Assembly: GCA_015059685.1 (NCBI GenBank) | Contig: SUZW01000003.1 | Location: 62,001 to 126,000, forward strand | DNA length: 64,000 bases | Direction: 5' to 3' | Origin: Rikenellaceae bacterium | GTDB taxonomy: Bacteria; Bacteroidota; Bacteroidia; Bacteroidales; Rikenellaceae | Shown: positions 1 to 7,425 of the stretch, in pieces | How positions within the stretch are numbered: position 1 is the first letter of the stretch | Layout of the letters: every line of letters starts with the position of its first letter | Position numbers and translations under genes: made by a program | Notes under the pieces: model-generated | The model's database searches: none | What the model saw: the letters and a program-made list of their open reading frames with translations, nothing else | What the model was told of the DNA's origin: nothing

Positions 1-709
1 ACCGCAGAACCTCACCGAGATTACCGAGGTGGTGCGTCGTGAGGGTGCCGATTTGGGTGTTGTGGTCGATCCTGATGTCGATCGTTTGGCTCTCGTAAAT
101 GAGGATGGAACGATGTTTGGAGAGGAGTACACTTTAGTCGCTGTTGCGGACTACATTCTCTCTCGTGAGAAGGGTAATACGGTGTCGAACCTCTCTTCGT
201 CACGAGCTTTGAGCGATGTGACTGTAGCTCATGGCGGTGAGTACTCGGCATCGGCTGTAGGCGAGGTGAATGTGACAACCAAGATGAAGGAGGTTGGTGC
301 TATCATCGGTGGCGAGGGCAATGGCGGAGTTATCTATCCGGAGTTGCACTACGGCCGTGATGCGTTGGTTGGTGTGGCACTCTTCTTGACACATCTTGCC
401 GAGCAGGGTGTTACGATGACCGAGTTGCGCAAGCGTTATCCTGCGTACTTCGCATCGAAGAACAAGATTGAGCTTACGCCTGCGATAGATGTAGATAAGG
501 TGCTGCGCACGATAAAGGAGCGTTACGCAGCCGAGCGAGTAAACGATATCGATGGTGTGAAGATTGACTTTGCAGAGTCGTGGGTACACCTCCGTAAGTC
601 GAACACCGAGCCAATTATCCGTATCTATACCGAGGCGAAGTCGGTTGAGGAGGCTGATGCTTTGGCCGAGAAGTTTATCGCAGAGATTAAGGAGATTGCA
701 GGCTTGTAA
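1..709 (+). CDS. Phosphoglucosamine mutase / phosphoglucomutase (GlmM-like), C-terminal part
   Basis: This is the C-terminal part of an alpha-D-phosphohexomutase; the reading frame is open at the left window edge, so the N-terminus and the catalytic serine are missing. Visible family marks are the Mg-binding loop DPDVDRLAL, the sugar-specificity segment GGEGNGGVIYPELHYGRD, and the C-terminal phosphate-binding loop RKSNTEPIIRIYTEA. The family interconverts hexose-1- and hexose-6-phosphates; in Bacteroidetes close relatives are annotated as phosphoglucosamine mutase (GlmM), which feeds UDP-GlcNAc synthesis for peptidoglycan and LPS. The substrate cannot be fixed from this fragment. A repeat-bearing gap of about 150 bp follows. 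Confidence 0.9.
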   Translation, partial: PQNLTEITEVVRREGADLGVVVDPDVDRLALVNEDGTMFGEEYTLVAVADYILSREKGNTVSNLSSSRALSDVTVAHGGEYSASAVGEVNVTTKMKEVGAIIGGEGNGGVIYPELHYGRDALVGVALFLTHLAEQGVTMTELRKRYPAYFASKNKIELTPAIDVDKVLRTIKERYAAERVNDIDGVKIDFAESWVHLRKSNTEPIIRIYTEAKSVEEADALAEKFIAEIKEIAGL

Positions 710-728
710 GAACCCCAAGCGTTATCAC

Positions 729-848
729 GGCGCAACATAATAATTAGGGGTAGTTAGAGGTTGTTAGAGGTAGTTAGAGGAGCGCAAAGCTCTAAAAAAT
801 CACCCCTAACAACCTTTAACAACCCTTAACAATCACTAATAACCACTA
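729..848. repeat. Inverted intergenic element of 10-bp iterated words
   Basis: After a GGCGCAA motif, the word TAGTTAGAGG (with variants) repeats with a 10-bp period at about 741-780. After a short GAGC/GCTC centre the complementary words AACAACCYTT follow at about 800-835 in the opposite sense, so the whole can fold into a long imperfect hairpin. The same architecture, with a different word, occurs at 2254, 37160, 33613 and 61758. It sits between the mutase and the dipeptidase; no gene is visible. Confidence 0.7.
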
Positions 849-856
849 TAATAACT

Positions 857-2218
857 ATGCAAAAAGTTAAAGCTTATATTTCAGAGAACCGAGAGCGATT
901 TCTCGAGGAGTTGTTCGAGGTGTTGCGTATCCCCTCGATAAGTGCGCAGTCGTCGCACAAGGAGGATATGATAAAGTGTGCCGAGCATCTCGCCTCTGCA
1001 CTTGCCAAAGCGGGTGCCGATACGGTGGAGGTTGTGCCTACACCGGGTAACCCCGTGGTATATGCCGAGAAGATTGTCTCGCCCGAGGCCAAGACCGTGT
1101 TGGTCTATGGCCACTACGATGTTATGCCCGTAGATCCTCGTGAGGAGTGGAACACCGAGCCTTTCGAGCCTACAATTATCAACAACCGCATCTACGCCCG
1201 TGGTGCTGACGATGATAAAGGTCAGTCGTTTATGCACATCAAGGCCTTCGAGGCGATGTGCGCTACCGACTCGTTGCCTTGCAATGTGAAGTTTATGCTC
1301 GAGGGCGAGGAGGAGATTGGCTCTCCTTCGCTCTACGGCTTCTGCGAGGAGTACAAGGAGAGGTTGAGGGCGGATATTATCCTCGTGTCGGACACCTCGA
1401 TGATTTCGCTCGATACCCCATCCATAACCTGCGGTCTGCGTGGTCTGACCTATATGGAGGTCGAGGTTATCGGCCCTAACAAAGACCTACATTCTGGCTT
1501 GTTTGGTGGTGCTGTGGCAAACCCTGCCAATGTGCTGACTCGCCTTGTGGCATCGCTTGTAGATGAAAACGGACATATCACCATACCTCACTTCTACGAC
1601 AAGGTGCGCGAGCTTACAGCCGAGGAGCGCAAGGCGTTCAACGAGGCTCCATTCTCGCTCGAAAGCTACAAGCAAGCACTTGATATTGACGATGTTGAGG
1701 GCGAAGCAGGCTACACCACAATCGAGCGCACGGGTATCCGCCCATCGCTCGATGTGAATGGCATTTGGGGCGGTTACACCGAGGAGGGCACAAAGACCGT
1801 TATTCCGTCGCGTGCCTATGCCAAGATCTCGATGCGCCTTGTGCCCGACCAAGACTTCGAGGAGATTGGTCGCTTGTTCGAGGAGCACTTCCGCAATATC
1901 GCACCAAAGAGCGTGAAGGTGAATGTCAAGTTCCTGCACGGTGGAGCGCCTTATGTGTCGCCTACCGATATGGAGGCGTATAAGGCTGCCGAAAAGGCTG
2001 TTGAGGAGGCGTTTGGTCGCAAGCCGTTGCCATTCTATTCGGGTGGCTCGATACCTATCGTAAGCGGTTTTGAGCGCATCCTCGGCACAAAGTCTATCCT
2101 TATAGGCTTTGGTCTTTCGGAAGATGCTATCCACTCGCCAAACGAGAGTTACGGCTTGGCGCAGTTCGATAAGGGGCTGCAAACGATACCGCTGTTCTAC
2201 AAATACTTTGCAAGATAA
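857..2218 (+). CDS. M20 family metallo-dipeptidase
   Basis: This 453-residue protein is a cytosolic-type M20 peptidase that should cleave dipeptides with a two-zinc centre. Expected metal ligands are seen in order: GHYDVMP (His86, Asp88), ARGADDDKG (Asp118/119) and LEGEEEIGS (catalytic and metal Glu151/152). The lid/dimerisation domain segment GPNKDLHSGLFGG and the C-terminal YSGGSIPIV segment match dipeptidases of the CNDP/PepV-like branch. The length is typical and there is no signal peptide. The start is ATG preceded by an A-rich region. It is the only forward gene between two repeat elements, so it is probably monocistronic, ending at a hairpin at 2220-2249. Exact substrate is unknown. 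Confidence 0.93.
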   Translation: MQKVKAYISENRERFLEELFEVLRIPSISAQSSHKEDMIKCAEHLASALAKAGADTVEVVPTPGNPVVYAEKIVSPEAKTVLVYGHYDVMPVDPREEWNTEPFEPTIINNRIYARGADDDKGQSFMHIKAFEAMCATDSLPCNVKFMLEGEEEIGSPSLYGFCEEYKERLRADIILVSDTSMISLDTPSITCGLRGLTYMEVEVIGPNKDLHSGLFGGAVANPANVLTRLVASLVDENGHITIPHFYDKVRELTAEERKAFNEAPFSLESYKQALDIDDVEGEAGYTTIERTGIRPSLDVNGIWGGYTEEGTKTVIPSRAYAKISMRLVPDQDFEEIGRLFEEHFRNIAPKSVKVNVKFLHGGAPYVSPTDMEAYKAAEKAVEEAFGRKPLPFYSGGSIPIVSGFERILGTKSILIGFGLSEDAIHSPNESYGLAQFDKGLQTIPLFYKYFAR

Positions 2219-2219
2219 G

Positions 2220-2253
2220 AGAAAGGGTTGCCGAGAGGTGACCCTTTCTTTTA
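2220..2253 (+). terminator. Rho-independent terminator of the M20 dipeptidase gene
   Basis: A 9-bp stem (AGAAAGGGT / ACCCTTTCT) with a 12-nt loop begins directly after the stop codon and is followed by a T-rich stretch. Confidence 0.7.
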
Positions 2254-2404
2254 GACGAGAGACGAGAGATGGCGCAATTTGATAAGGGCCAGTAAAGGCC
2301 AGTAAGGGCTATTAAGGGCAAGTAAGGGTATAGCGCCTTCTTTACTGGCCGTTACTCGCCCTTACTAACCCTTAATTTACCTGCGCCTTGACCACCTTCA
2401 GAGT
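2254..2404. repeat. Intergenic inverted element, 10-bp words (GGGCNAGTAA type)
   Basis: The element begins with a GACGAGA 7-mer repeat, then GATGGCGCAA, then five 10-bp units of the form AAGGGCCAGT. After AGCGCCTTC the complementary units run the other way (CTTTACTGGC, CGTTACTCGC). It ends in CTGCGCCTTGACCACCTTCAGAGT. A reverse-oriented copy with the same ends lies at 37150-37312. No ORF or known function is visible. Together with the flanking terminators it fills the 280-bp gap between convergent genes. Confidence 0.75.
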
Positions 2405-2414
2405 TTAAACAACC

Positions 2415-2458
2415 AAAAAACCGAGTCCGCAGCATAGTAAGCCTATGTGAGGACTCGG
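2415..2458 (-). terminator. Terminator of the scaffold/GGGtGRT operon
   Basis: Hairpin with stem CCGAGTCC (2421-2428) / GGACTCGG (2451-2458) and an inner CATAG/CTATG stem. On the reverse strand it is followed by six T residues. It lies about 40 nt downstream of the stop codon of the GGGtGRT gene. Confidence 0.8.
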
Positions 2459-2499
2459 TTATTGAAGTTTAACGCAGCAAACGCTGCTTAAAATCGTTC

Positions 2500-3498
2500 T
2501 TATTTCATCGCCTGCTCTACGGCTACGGCAACAGCAACGGTAGCACCTACCATTGGGTTGTTACCCATACCGAGGAAGCCCATCATCTCAACATGTGCTG
2601 GTACTGACGACGAACCTGCAAACTGAGCGTCAGAGTGCATACGACCAAGGGTATCGGTCATACCATACGATGCAGGACCTGCGCCCATGTTATCTGGGTG
2701 CAAAGTACGGCCTGTACCACCTCCCGAAGCTACCGAGAAGTACTTCTTACCTGCCAATACACGCTCCTTCTTGTATGTTCCTGCTACAGGGTGCTGGAAA
2801 CGGGTTGGGTTTGTCGAGTTACCGGTAATCGATACATCAACATCCTCACGCCACATCACTGCTACGCCCTCACGAACATCATCTACACCATAGCAACGCA
2901 CCTTCGAACGAAGACCGTCAGAGTATGGAGTAGCTGCAACCTCGTGTACCTCGCCTGTGTAGTAGTCGAACTCGGTCTGAACATAGGTAAAGCCGTTGAT
3001 ACGAGAGATAATCTTCGCAGCGTCTTTACCAAGACCGTTGAGGATAACACGGAGTGGGTTCTTACGAACCTTGTTTGCCATCTCTGCAATCTTAATTGCA
3101 CCCTCGGCAGCAGCGAACGACTCGTGACCTGCCAAGAATGCGAAGCACTGTGTCTCCTCACGGAGCAGACGAGCAGCCAAGTTGCCGTGGCCGATACCTA
3201 CCTTACGATCCTCTGCAACCGAACCGTTGATACAGAATGCCTGCAAACCCTCACCGATAGCCTCGGCAGCGTCAGCAGCAGCTGTGCAACCCTTCTTAAT
3301 TGCGATAGCAGCACCTACAACATAAGCCCACTTTGCGTTCTCGAAGCAGATAGGCTGGGTCTCCTCACACATCTTGTATGGGTCCAAACCCTTCTCATCG
3401 CAAATTGCCTTTGCCTCCTCGATGCTCTTAATACCATATTGTGCAAGCACAGCGTTAATCTTATCAATTCTGCGCTCATAGCTCTCAAATAATGCCAT
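2500..3498 (-). CDS. GGGtGRT family protein, partner of a NifU-like scaffold
   Basis: A 332-residue cytosolic protein with the signature segment SGGGTGRTLHPDNMG near residues 255-270, which gives the family its name. There is no signal peptide. It contains several conserved-looking cysteines (CDEKG, PICFEN, FCINGS, TQCFAF) and a G-rich C-terminus. The gene lies 38 bp downstream of the NifU-like scaffold gene on the same strand, and from memory of other genomes the two occur together in anaerobes. Biochemical role is not established as far as I know; a job in Fe-S cluster handling is inferred from the partner. A strong hairpin terminator follows. Confidence 0.85.
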   Translation of the reverse strand: MALFESYERRIDKINAVLAQYGIKSIEEAKAICDEKGLDPYKMCEETQPICFENAKWAYVVGAAIAIKKGCTAAADAAEAIGEGLQAFCINGSVAEDRKVGIGHGNLAARLLREETQCFAFLAGHESFAAAEGAIKIAEMANKVRKNPLRVILNGLGKDAAKIISRINGFTYVQTEFDYYTGEVHEVAATPYSDGLRSKVRCYGVDDVREGVAVMWREDVDVSITGNSTNPTRFQHPVAGTYKKERVLAGKKYFSVASGGGTGRTLHPDNMGAGPASYGMTDTLGRMHSDAQFAGSSSVPAHVEMMGFLGMGNNPMVGATVAVAVAVEQAMK

Positions 3499-3536
3499 AA
3501 TCTTTCTGATTTTTTAAGGTTTAACAATATGGTTTA

Positions 3537-4229
3537 CTACTCGTGACGAGGGTCAATATACTTCACTGCATCCTTGAAGCGGCCATACGAACCCTTCGCC
3601 TTCTCCAAAGCCTCAACAGGCTCTACGCCCTTCTTTACGAAGTCCATAAACTTGCCGAGGTGAACAAACTCGTAGCCGATAACCTCATCGTTAGCGTCGA
3701 GACCCATACGAGTACAGTAACCCTCAGCCATCTCGAGGTAACGAGTACCCTTTGCCAAAGTTCCGAACATAGTACCTACCTGCGAACGCAAGCCCTTGCC
3801 GAGATCCTCGAGCGAAGCACCGATAACGAGACCACCCTCCGAGAAAGCCGACTGTGTACGACCATAGACGATCTGCTTGAACAACTCACGCATTGCGGTA
3901 TTGATAGCGTCGCAAACGAGGTCGGTGTTCAACGCCTCCAAGATAGTCTTGCCAGGGAGAATTTCCGAAGCCATCGCTGCCGAGTGAGTCATACCCGAGC
4001 AACCGATTGTCTCGACCAAAGCCTCCTGAATGATACCCTCCTTAACATTGAGAGTAAGCTTGCACGCACCCTGCTGTGGAGCGCACCAACCAATACCGTG
4101 AGTAAGACCGGAGATATCCTTTATCTCCTTGGCACGCACCCACTTGCCCTCCTCCGGAATAGGAGCCGACTCGTGATTTGCGCCCTTCTTAACGCAGCAC
4201 ATCTGCTGCACTTCGTGTGAATAAATCAT
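3537..4229 (-). CDS. Iron-sulfur cluster assembly scaffold protein (NifU/IscU-like)
   Basis: A 230-residue protein resembling a NifU/IscU-type scaffold, extended at both ends compared with the usual ~130 residues. Cysteines lie where scaffold ligands are expected: MCCVKKG near the N-terminus, GWCAPQQGACKL, and ETIGCSGMTHSAA, the last resembling the conserved GC motif of IscU. Scaffolds build clusters on these cysteines before transfer. It is the first gene of a two-gene unit with the GGGtGRT gene and has a clean Bacteroidetes promoter (4287-4318). No cysteine desulfurase lies nearby. The assignment is firm at family level; the specific client proteins are unknown. Confidence 0.82.
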   Translation of the reverse strand: MIYSHEVQQMCCVKKGANHESAPIPEEGKWVRAKEIKDISGLTHGIGWCAPQQGACKLTLNVKEGIIQEALVETIGCSGMTHSAAMASEILPGKTILEALNTDLVCDAINTAMRELFKQIVYGRTQSAFSEGGLVIGASLEDLGKGLRSQVGTMFGTLAKGTRYLEMAEGYCTRMGLDANDEVIGYEFVHLGKFMDFVKKGVEPVEALEKAKGSYGRFKDAVKYIDPRHE

Positions 4230-4286
4230 AGTTGTTTAATTTGTTTAATGTATCTGTTTTGTAGATATAGTTACACTTCTTCGGAA

Positions 4287-4318
4287 CAAATATACAAATT
4301 TTAACTTAAAAACCGAAA
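4287..4318 (-). promoter_or_regulatory. Bacteroidetes-type promoter of the scaffold gene
   Basis: On the reverse strand: -33 TTTC (4318-4315), 20-nt spacer, -7 TATATTTG (4294-4287), matching TTTG-N19-21-TAnnTTTG. It leaves a leader of about 50 nt before the ATG at 4229. The remaining 70 bp up to the neighbouring gene show nothing else. Confidence 0.7.
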
Positions 4319-4363
4319 AATAACAGTAAAAAAACTTTTCGGATGGTACGACGATAAACCGCA

Positions 4364-5077
4364 TCAGCCGATAATAAATATGGTTGGGCGTTTGTTGATA
4401 TCGGGTAGCCCCATCTTGCGCCACTCGGCGATTGTGGCGGTGCGGATATACTCGTTTGCGGAGGTTATGTCGCAAGCGATGCACAATCGTGTCTGCGCAC
4501 CGCACGAGGCCAAAATCTGCTCCGCCAATTTGGTGTTGCGGTAGGGTGCTTCGATAAAGAGTTGCGACTGATGTTCGGCGACGGCTCGGCTCTCCAAACG
4601 CTTAATCGTGCGTGTGCGCTCCGGCTCCTTAATAGGCAGATAGCCATTAAAGGCGAAGGACTGACCACTCAACCCCGATGCCATAACCGCCATAATAATC
4701 GACGAAGGTCCCACCAACGGCACAATGCGTATGCCGGCACGATGACACGCCTCGACAACGAGCTGTCCGGGGTCGGCAACAGCGGGAACGCCCGCCTCCG
4801 AGATAACGCCTGCCGAGCGACCTGCCTTAATCTTGGCGACCATACGCTCCACATCCCGTGGCGAGGTGGTGTGTTCGCTCAACTCGTCGAACTCCAACTC
4901 GTCAATCTTGCCCGACAGCCCCGCCTTCGACAAGAAGCGACGAGCCGAGCGCAGGTTCTCGACTATAAAGTAGTCGAGCGAGGTTATCACCTCACGATTG
5001 CCCTCGGGGGTTACATCGTAGGGTAGAGTATCCTCCGAGATAGGACAAGGTATAAGATATAGAGTGCCTTTATTCAT
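4364..5077 (-). CDS. RsmI-like tetrapyrrole-methylase-fold SAM methyltransferase
   Basis: A 237-residue protein of the tetrapyrrole methylase fold, related to RsmI, the 16S rRNA C1402 2'-O-methyltransferase. Family marks are LYLIPCPIS at the N-terminus, SEAGVPAVADPG (matching the RsmI SDAGTPxxSDPG loop), VGPSSIIMAVMASGL and FNGYLP. It is shorter than classical RsmI (about 280 residues), lacking C-terminal sequence; this short paralogue is common in Bacteroidetes. The start overlaps the end of murF/alr by 8 bp, so translation is probably coupled. Its rRNA target is inferred, and a different target than C1402 is possible. Confidence 0.8.
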   Translation of the reverse strand: MNKGTLYLIPCPISEDTLPYDVTPEGNREVITSLDYFIVENLRSARRFLSKAGLSGKIDELEFDELSEHTTSPRDVERMVAKIKAGRSAGVISEAGVPAVADPGQLVVEACHRAGIRIVPLVGPSSIIMAVMASGLSGQSFAFNGYLPIKEPERTRTIKRLESRAVAEHQSQLFIEAPYRNTKLAEQILASCGAQTRLCIACDITSANEYIRTATIAEWRKMGLPDINKRPTIFIIG

Positions 5078-7421
5078 TTACATAAATTCGTTTTACACGC
5101 TTTGCTACCGATGTAAGCACCTCGTAAGGTATCGTGCCAAGCACCGAGGCCATATCCTCGGCCGTATTACCCTTTGCCGGTGAGAATATCGTAACCTCGT
5201 CGCCCTCCTCGACACCCTCAATGCCCGTAATATCGACCATGCAGCTATCCATACATACATTGCCGATAATAGGTGCTGCCACACCCTTCACAAGCACGCT
5301 CCACGCTCCATTTCCGAGGTGGCGGTTCAGACCATCGGCATAGCCGATAGGTATGGTGGCGATACGGCTCTCCTTCTCGACCTTGCCATTGCGACCGTAG
5401 CCTATGGTTGCCCCCTCGTGGAGTGAGCGTATCTGCACGATGCGTGTGCGTAGCGTGGATACAGGCTCTAACACCTCGCCCTCGGTGGAGCTGTAGCCAT
5501 ACAGCCCTATGCCGAGGCGGCACATATCGAAGCGAGCCCCCTCAAATCGCAACATCGCCTCCGAGGCTGCGGCATGGCGCAGTGGGCGATAAGGCAGCGA
5601 TGCCATAATAGCGCTGCTCACCTCGTCGAACTCACGAATTTGGTGGCAAGAGTACTCCTCCTGCGAGGCATCATCTGCCACGCAGAGGTGGGTAAATATG
5701 GTTGCTACACGCACCTTGTCGGCATATTGCGCAAGGGCCTTGCATAGCGGCTCGACATCCTTACGCTCGAAACCAAGGCGGTGCATACCGCTGTCTATCT
5801 TTATATGTACGGGGTAGTCGAAGACTCCGCTACGCTCCACAGCCTCGACAAAGGCTTCGAGCGAGCGCAACGAGTATATCTCCGGCTCGAGCGAGTGGGC
5901 GACCATCGTATCGAAGCTCGCATCGTCAGCATTCAATACCACGATAGGCATCGTTATGCCGCCCTCACGCAGTGCTACGCCCTCGTCGGCAAAGGCTACG
6001 GCAAGATAAGACAAGCCCTGCTTTTGCAGCATCTGCGCAACCTCCACCTCGCCTGCGCCATAGCTCGAGGCCTTGACCATTGCAGCGAGGCGCACCGAGG
6101 AGCCTATGCGTGAACGGAAGTGGTTTATATTGCGCACCATAGCCTGTAAATTGACCTCCAAAACGGTGGTGTGACTTCGCAGCTCCAGGCGGTGCGATAT
6201 GCGTTCCAAGCGGCTGGCTCGGTTGCCCTTGATAAGGATTGCGCAGTTGGCGATGTTTAACTTGGTGATATTCGATAATAGCTCCTCTGCCGATGCAAAG
6301 AAGAGTGAGCCTTCTGCAAACTCGTCACGGGCCTTCGTCAAGCCCTCGCCAATGCCGACAAAGAGGTCTATGCCTGCCCCGTGCACCATATCTGCAACCT
6401 TTATATATATATTATCGTCGCTGCTTTGGAGTATATCCGACAAGATAAGCACCGTCTTGCGACCACCCGCCACCGAACGAAGGTTGTCCAATGCAATCGA
6501 GAGCGAGTCTATATCGGCACTATACGAGTCGTCGATAACAATCGAGTTGTCGATGCCCTGCTTGACCTCCAAGCGCATGGCTATAGGCTGAAGTGCGATA
6601 TCTCTCGGCATCTCGAAACCCATAAGCGCAAGGAACGCCCCCACAATTTGTCGGTTGCGCTCGGTGGCCGAGTCGCCACCCATGGCGGGTACGGTTGCCG
6701 CAGCATCTATGAGGTTGCGGTTGTCGAAACGCTTCTCGATAACCTCCACCAACTCCGTGTATGCCGAGTGGTAGATTATGTCCGAGGCTGTTGAGGCGAG
6801 GAGTACCTTCTCGTCAATCTTCTCTTCGAGCGACGAGAAACCCTGCTCGTGCGCATCGCCTATCGAGGAGAATATCACGCAGTCGGGGCGTATCATATCG
6901 TAGAGATGCGCCATCTCGCCTCGCTCGGATATGCCCGCCTCGATAAGGGCTATCTTATGGCTGTTGTCCAACATCAGAAGCGACAACGCCACACCCAGTT
7001 GCGAGTTGTAGCTGCGTGGCGAGCGAAACAGCTTCGCCTCCGCAGGCAGACATTGTGCTATCCACTCCTTAATTGTCGTCTTGCCATTCGAGCCCGTTAT
7101 GGCGACCACCGTGCCACGGAACTTGTCACGATTGTCTGCGGCAAGGCGTTGCAGGGCACGAAGAGAGTCCTCGACAATGACTGCTCCTGCCCCCTCGGTA
7201 AGTGGAATTTCTCGCTCGACCATAAAGGCTGCGACACCACGCTCGGTGACATCTGCGATGTAGTCGTGTGCATCGTGGTTTATGCCTCGATGAGCTACAA
7301 AGAGCATCTGCGGCTGCACCATAAAACTACGGCTGTCGGTGAGAATACTCTCTACCTCGTGGTCGCAACCTACGAGGCGACCGCCACAAATTTTGGCTAT
7401 TTCGGAGAGTCGATACCTCAT
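5070..7421 (-). CDS. Bifunctional MurF / alanine racemase
   Basis: A 783-residue fusion. Residues 1 to about 415 are MurF, the ATP-dependent ligase adding D-Ala-D-Ala to UDP-MurNAc-tripeptide: ATP loop AITGSNGKTT (about 107-116), the EAGISERGEM segment and GNRASRLE. Residues about 418-783 are a PLP-dependent alanine racemase that makes D-Ala: PLP lysine in AAMVKASSYGAG (Lys450), substrate segments HIKIDSGMHRLGF, IPIGYADGLNR and GNVCMDSCMVDI. So one polypeptide supplies D-Ala and uses its dipeptide product; D-Ala ligase (Ddl) must act between. This fusion is typical of Bacteroidetes. It starts 4 bp after the mutS2 stop and overlaps the next gene by 8 bp. Confidence 0.96.
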   Translation of the reverse strand: MRYRLSEIAKICGGRLVGCDHEVESILTDSRSFMVQPQMLFVAHRGINHDAHDYIADVTERGVAAFMVEREIPLTEGAGAVIVEDSLRALQRLAADNRDKFRGTVVAITGSNGKTTIKEWIAQCLPAEAKLFRSPRSYNSQLGVALSLLMLDNSHKIALIEAGISERGEMAHLYDMIRPDCVIFSSIGDAHEQGFSSLEEKIDEKVLLASTASDIIYHSAYTELVEVIEKRFDNRNLIDAAATVPAMGGDSATERNRQIVGAFLALMGFEMPRDIALQPIAMRLEVKQGIDNSIVIDDSYSADIDSLSIALDNLRSVAGGRKTVLILSDILQSSDDNIYIKVADMVHGAGIDLFVGIGEGLTKARDEFAEGSLFFASAEELLSNITKLNIANCAILIKGNRASRLERISHRLELRSHTTVLEVNLQAMVRNINHFRSRIGSSVRLAAMVKASSYGAGEVEVAQMLQKQGLSYLAVAFADEGVALREGGITMPIVVLNADDASFDTMVAHSLEPEIYSLRSLEAFVEAVERSGVFDYPVHIKIDSGMHRLGFERKDVEPLCKALAQYADKVRVATIFTHLCVADDASQEEYSCHQIREFDEVSSAIMASLPYRPLRHAAASEAMLRFEGARFDMCRLGIGLYGYSSTEGEVLEPVSTLRTRIVQIRSLHEGATIGYGRNGKVEKESRIATIPIGYADGLNRHLGNGAWSVLVKGVAAPIIGNVCMDSCMVDITGIEGVEEGDEVTIFSPAKGNTAEDMASVLGTIPYEVLTSVAKRVKRIYVNE

Positions 7422-7425
7422 ATCT

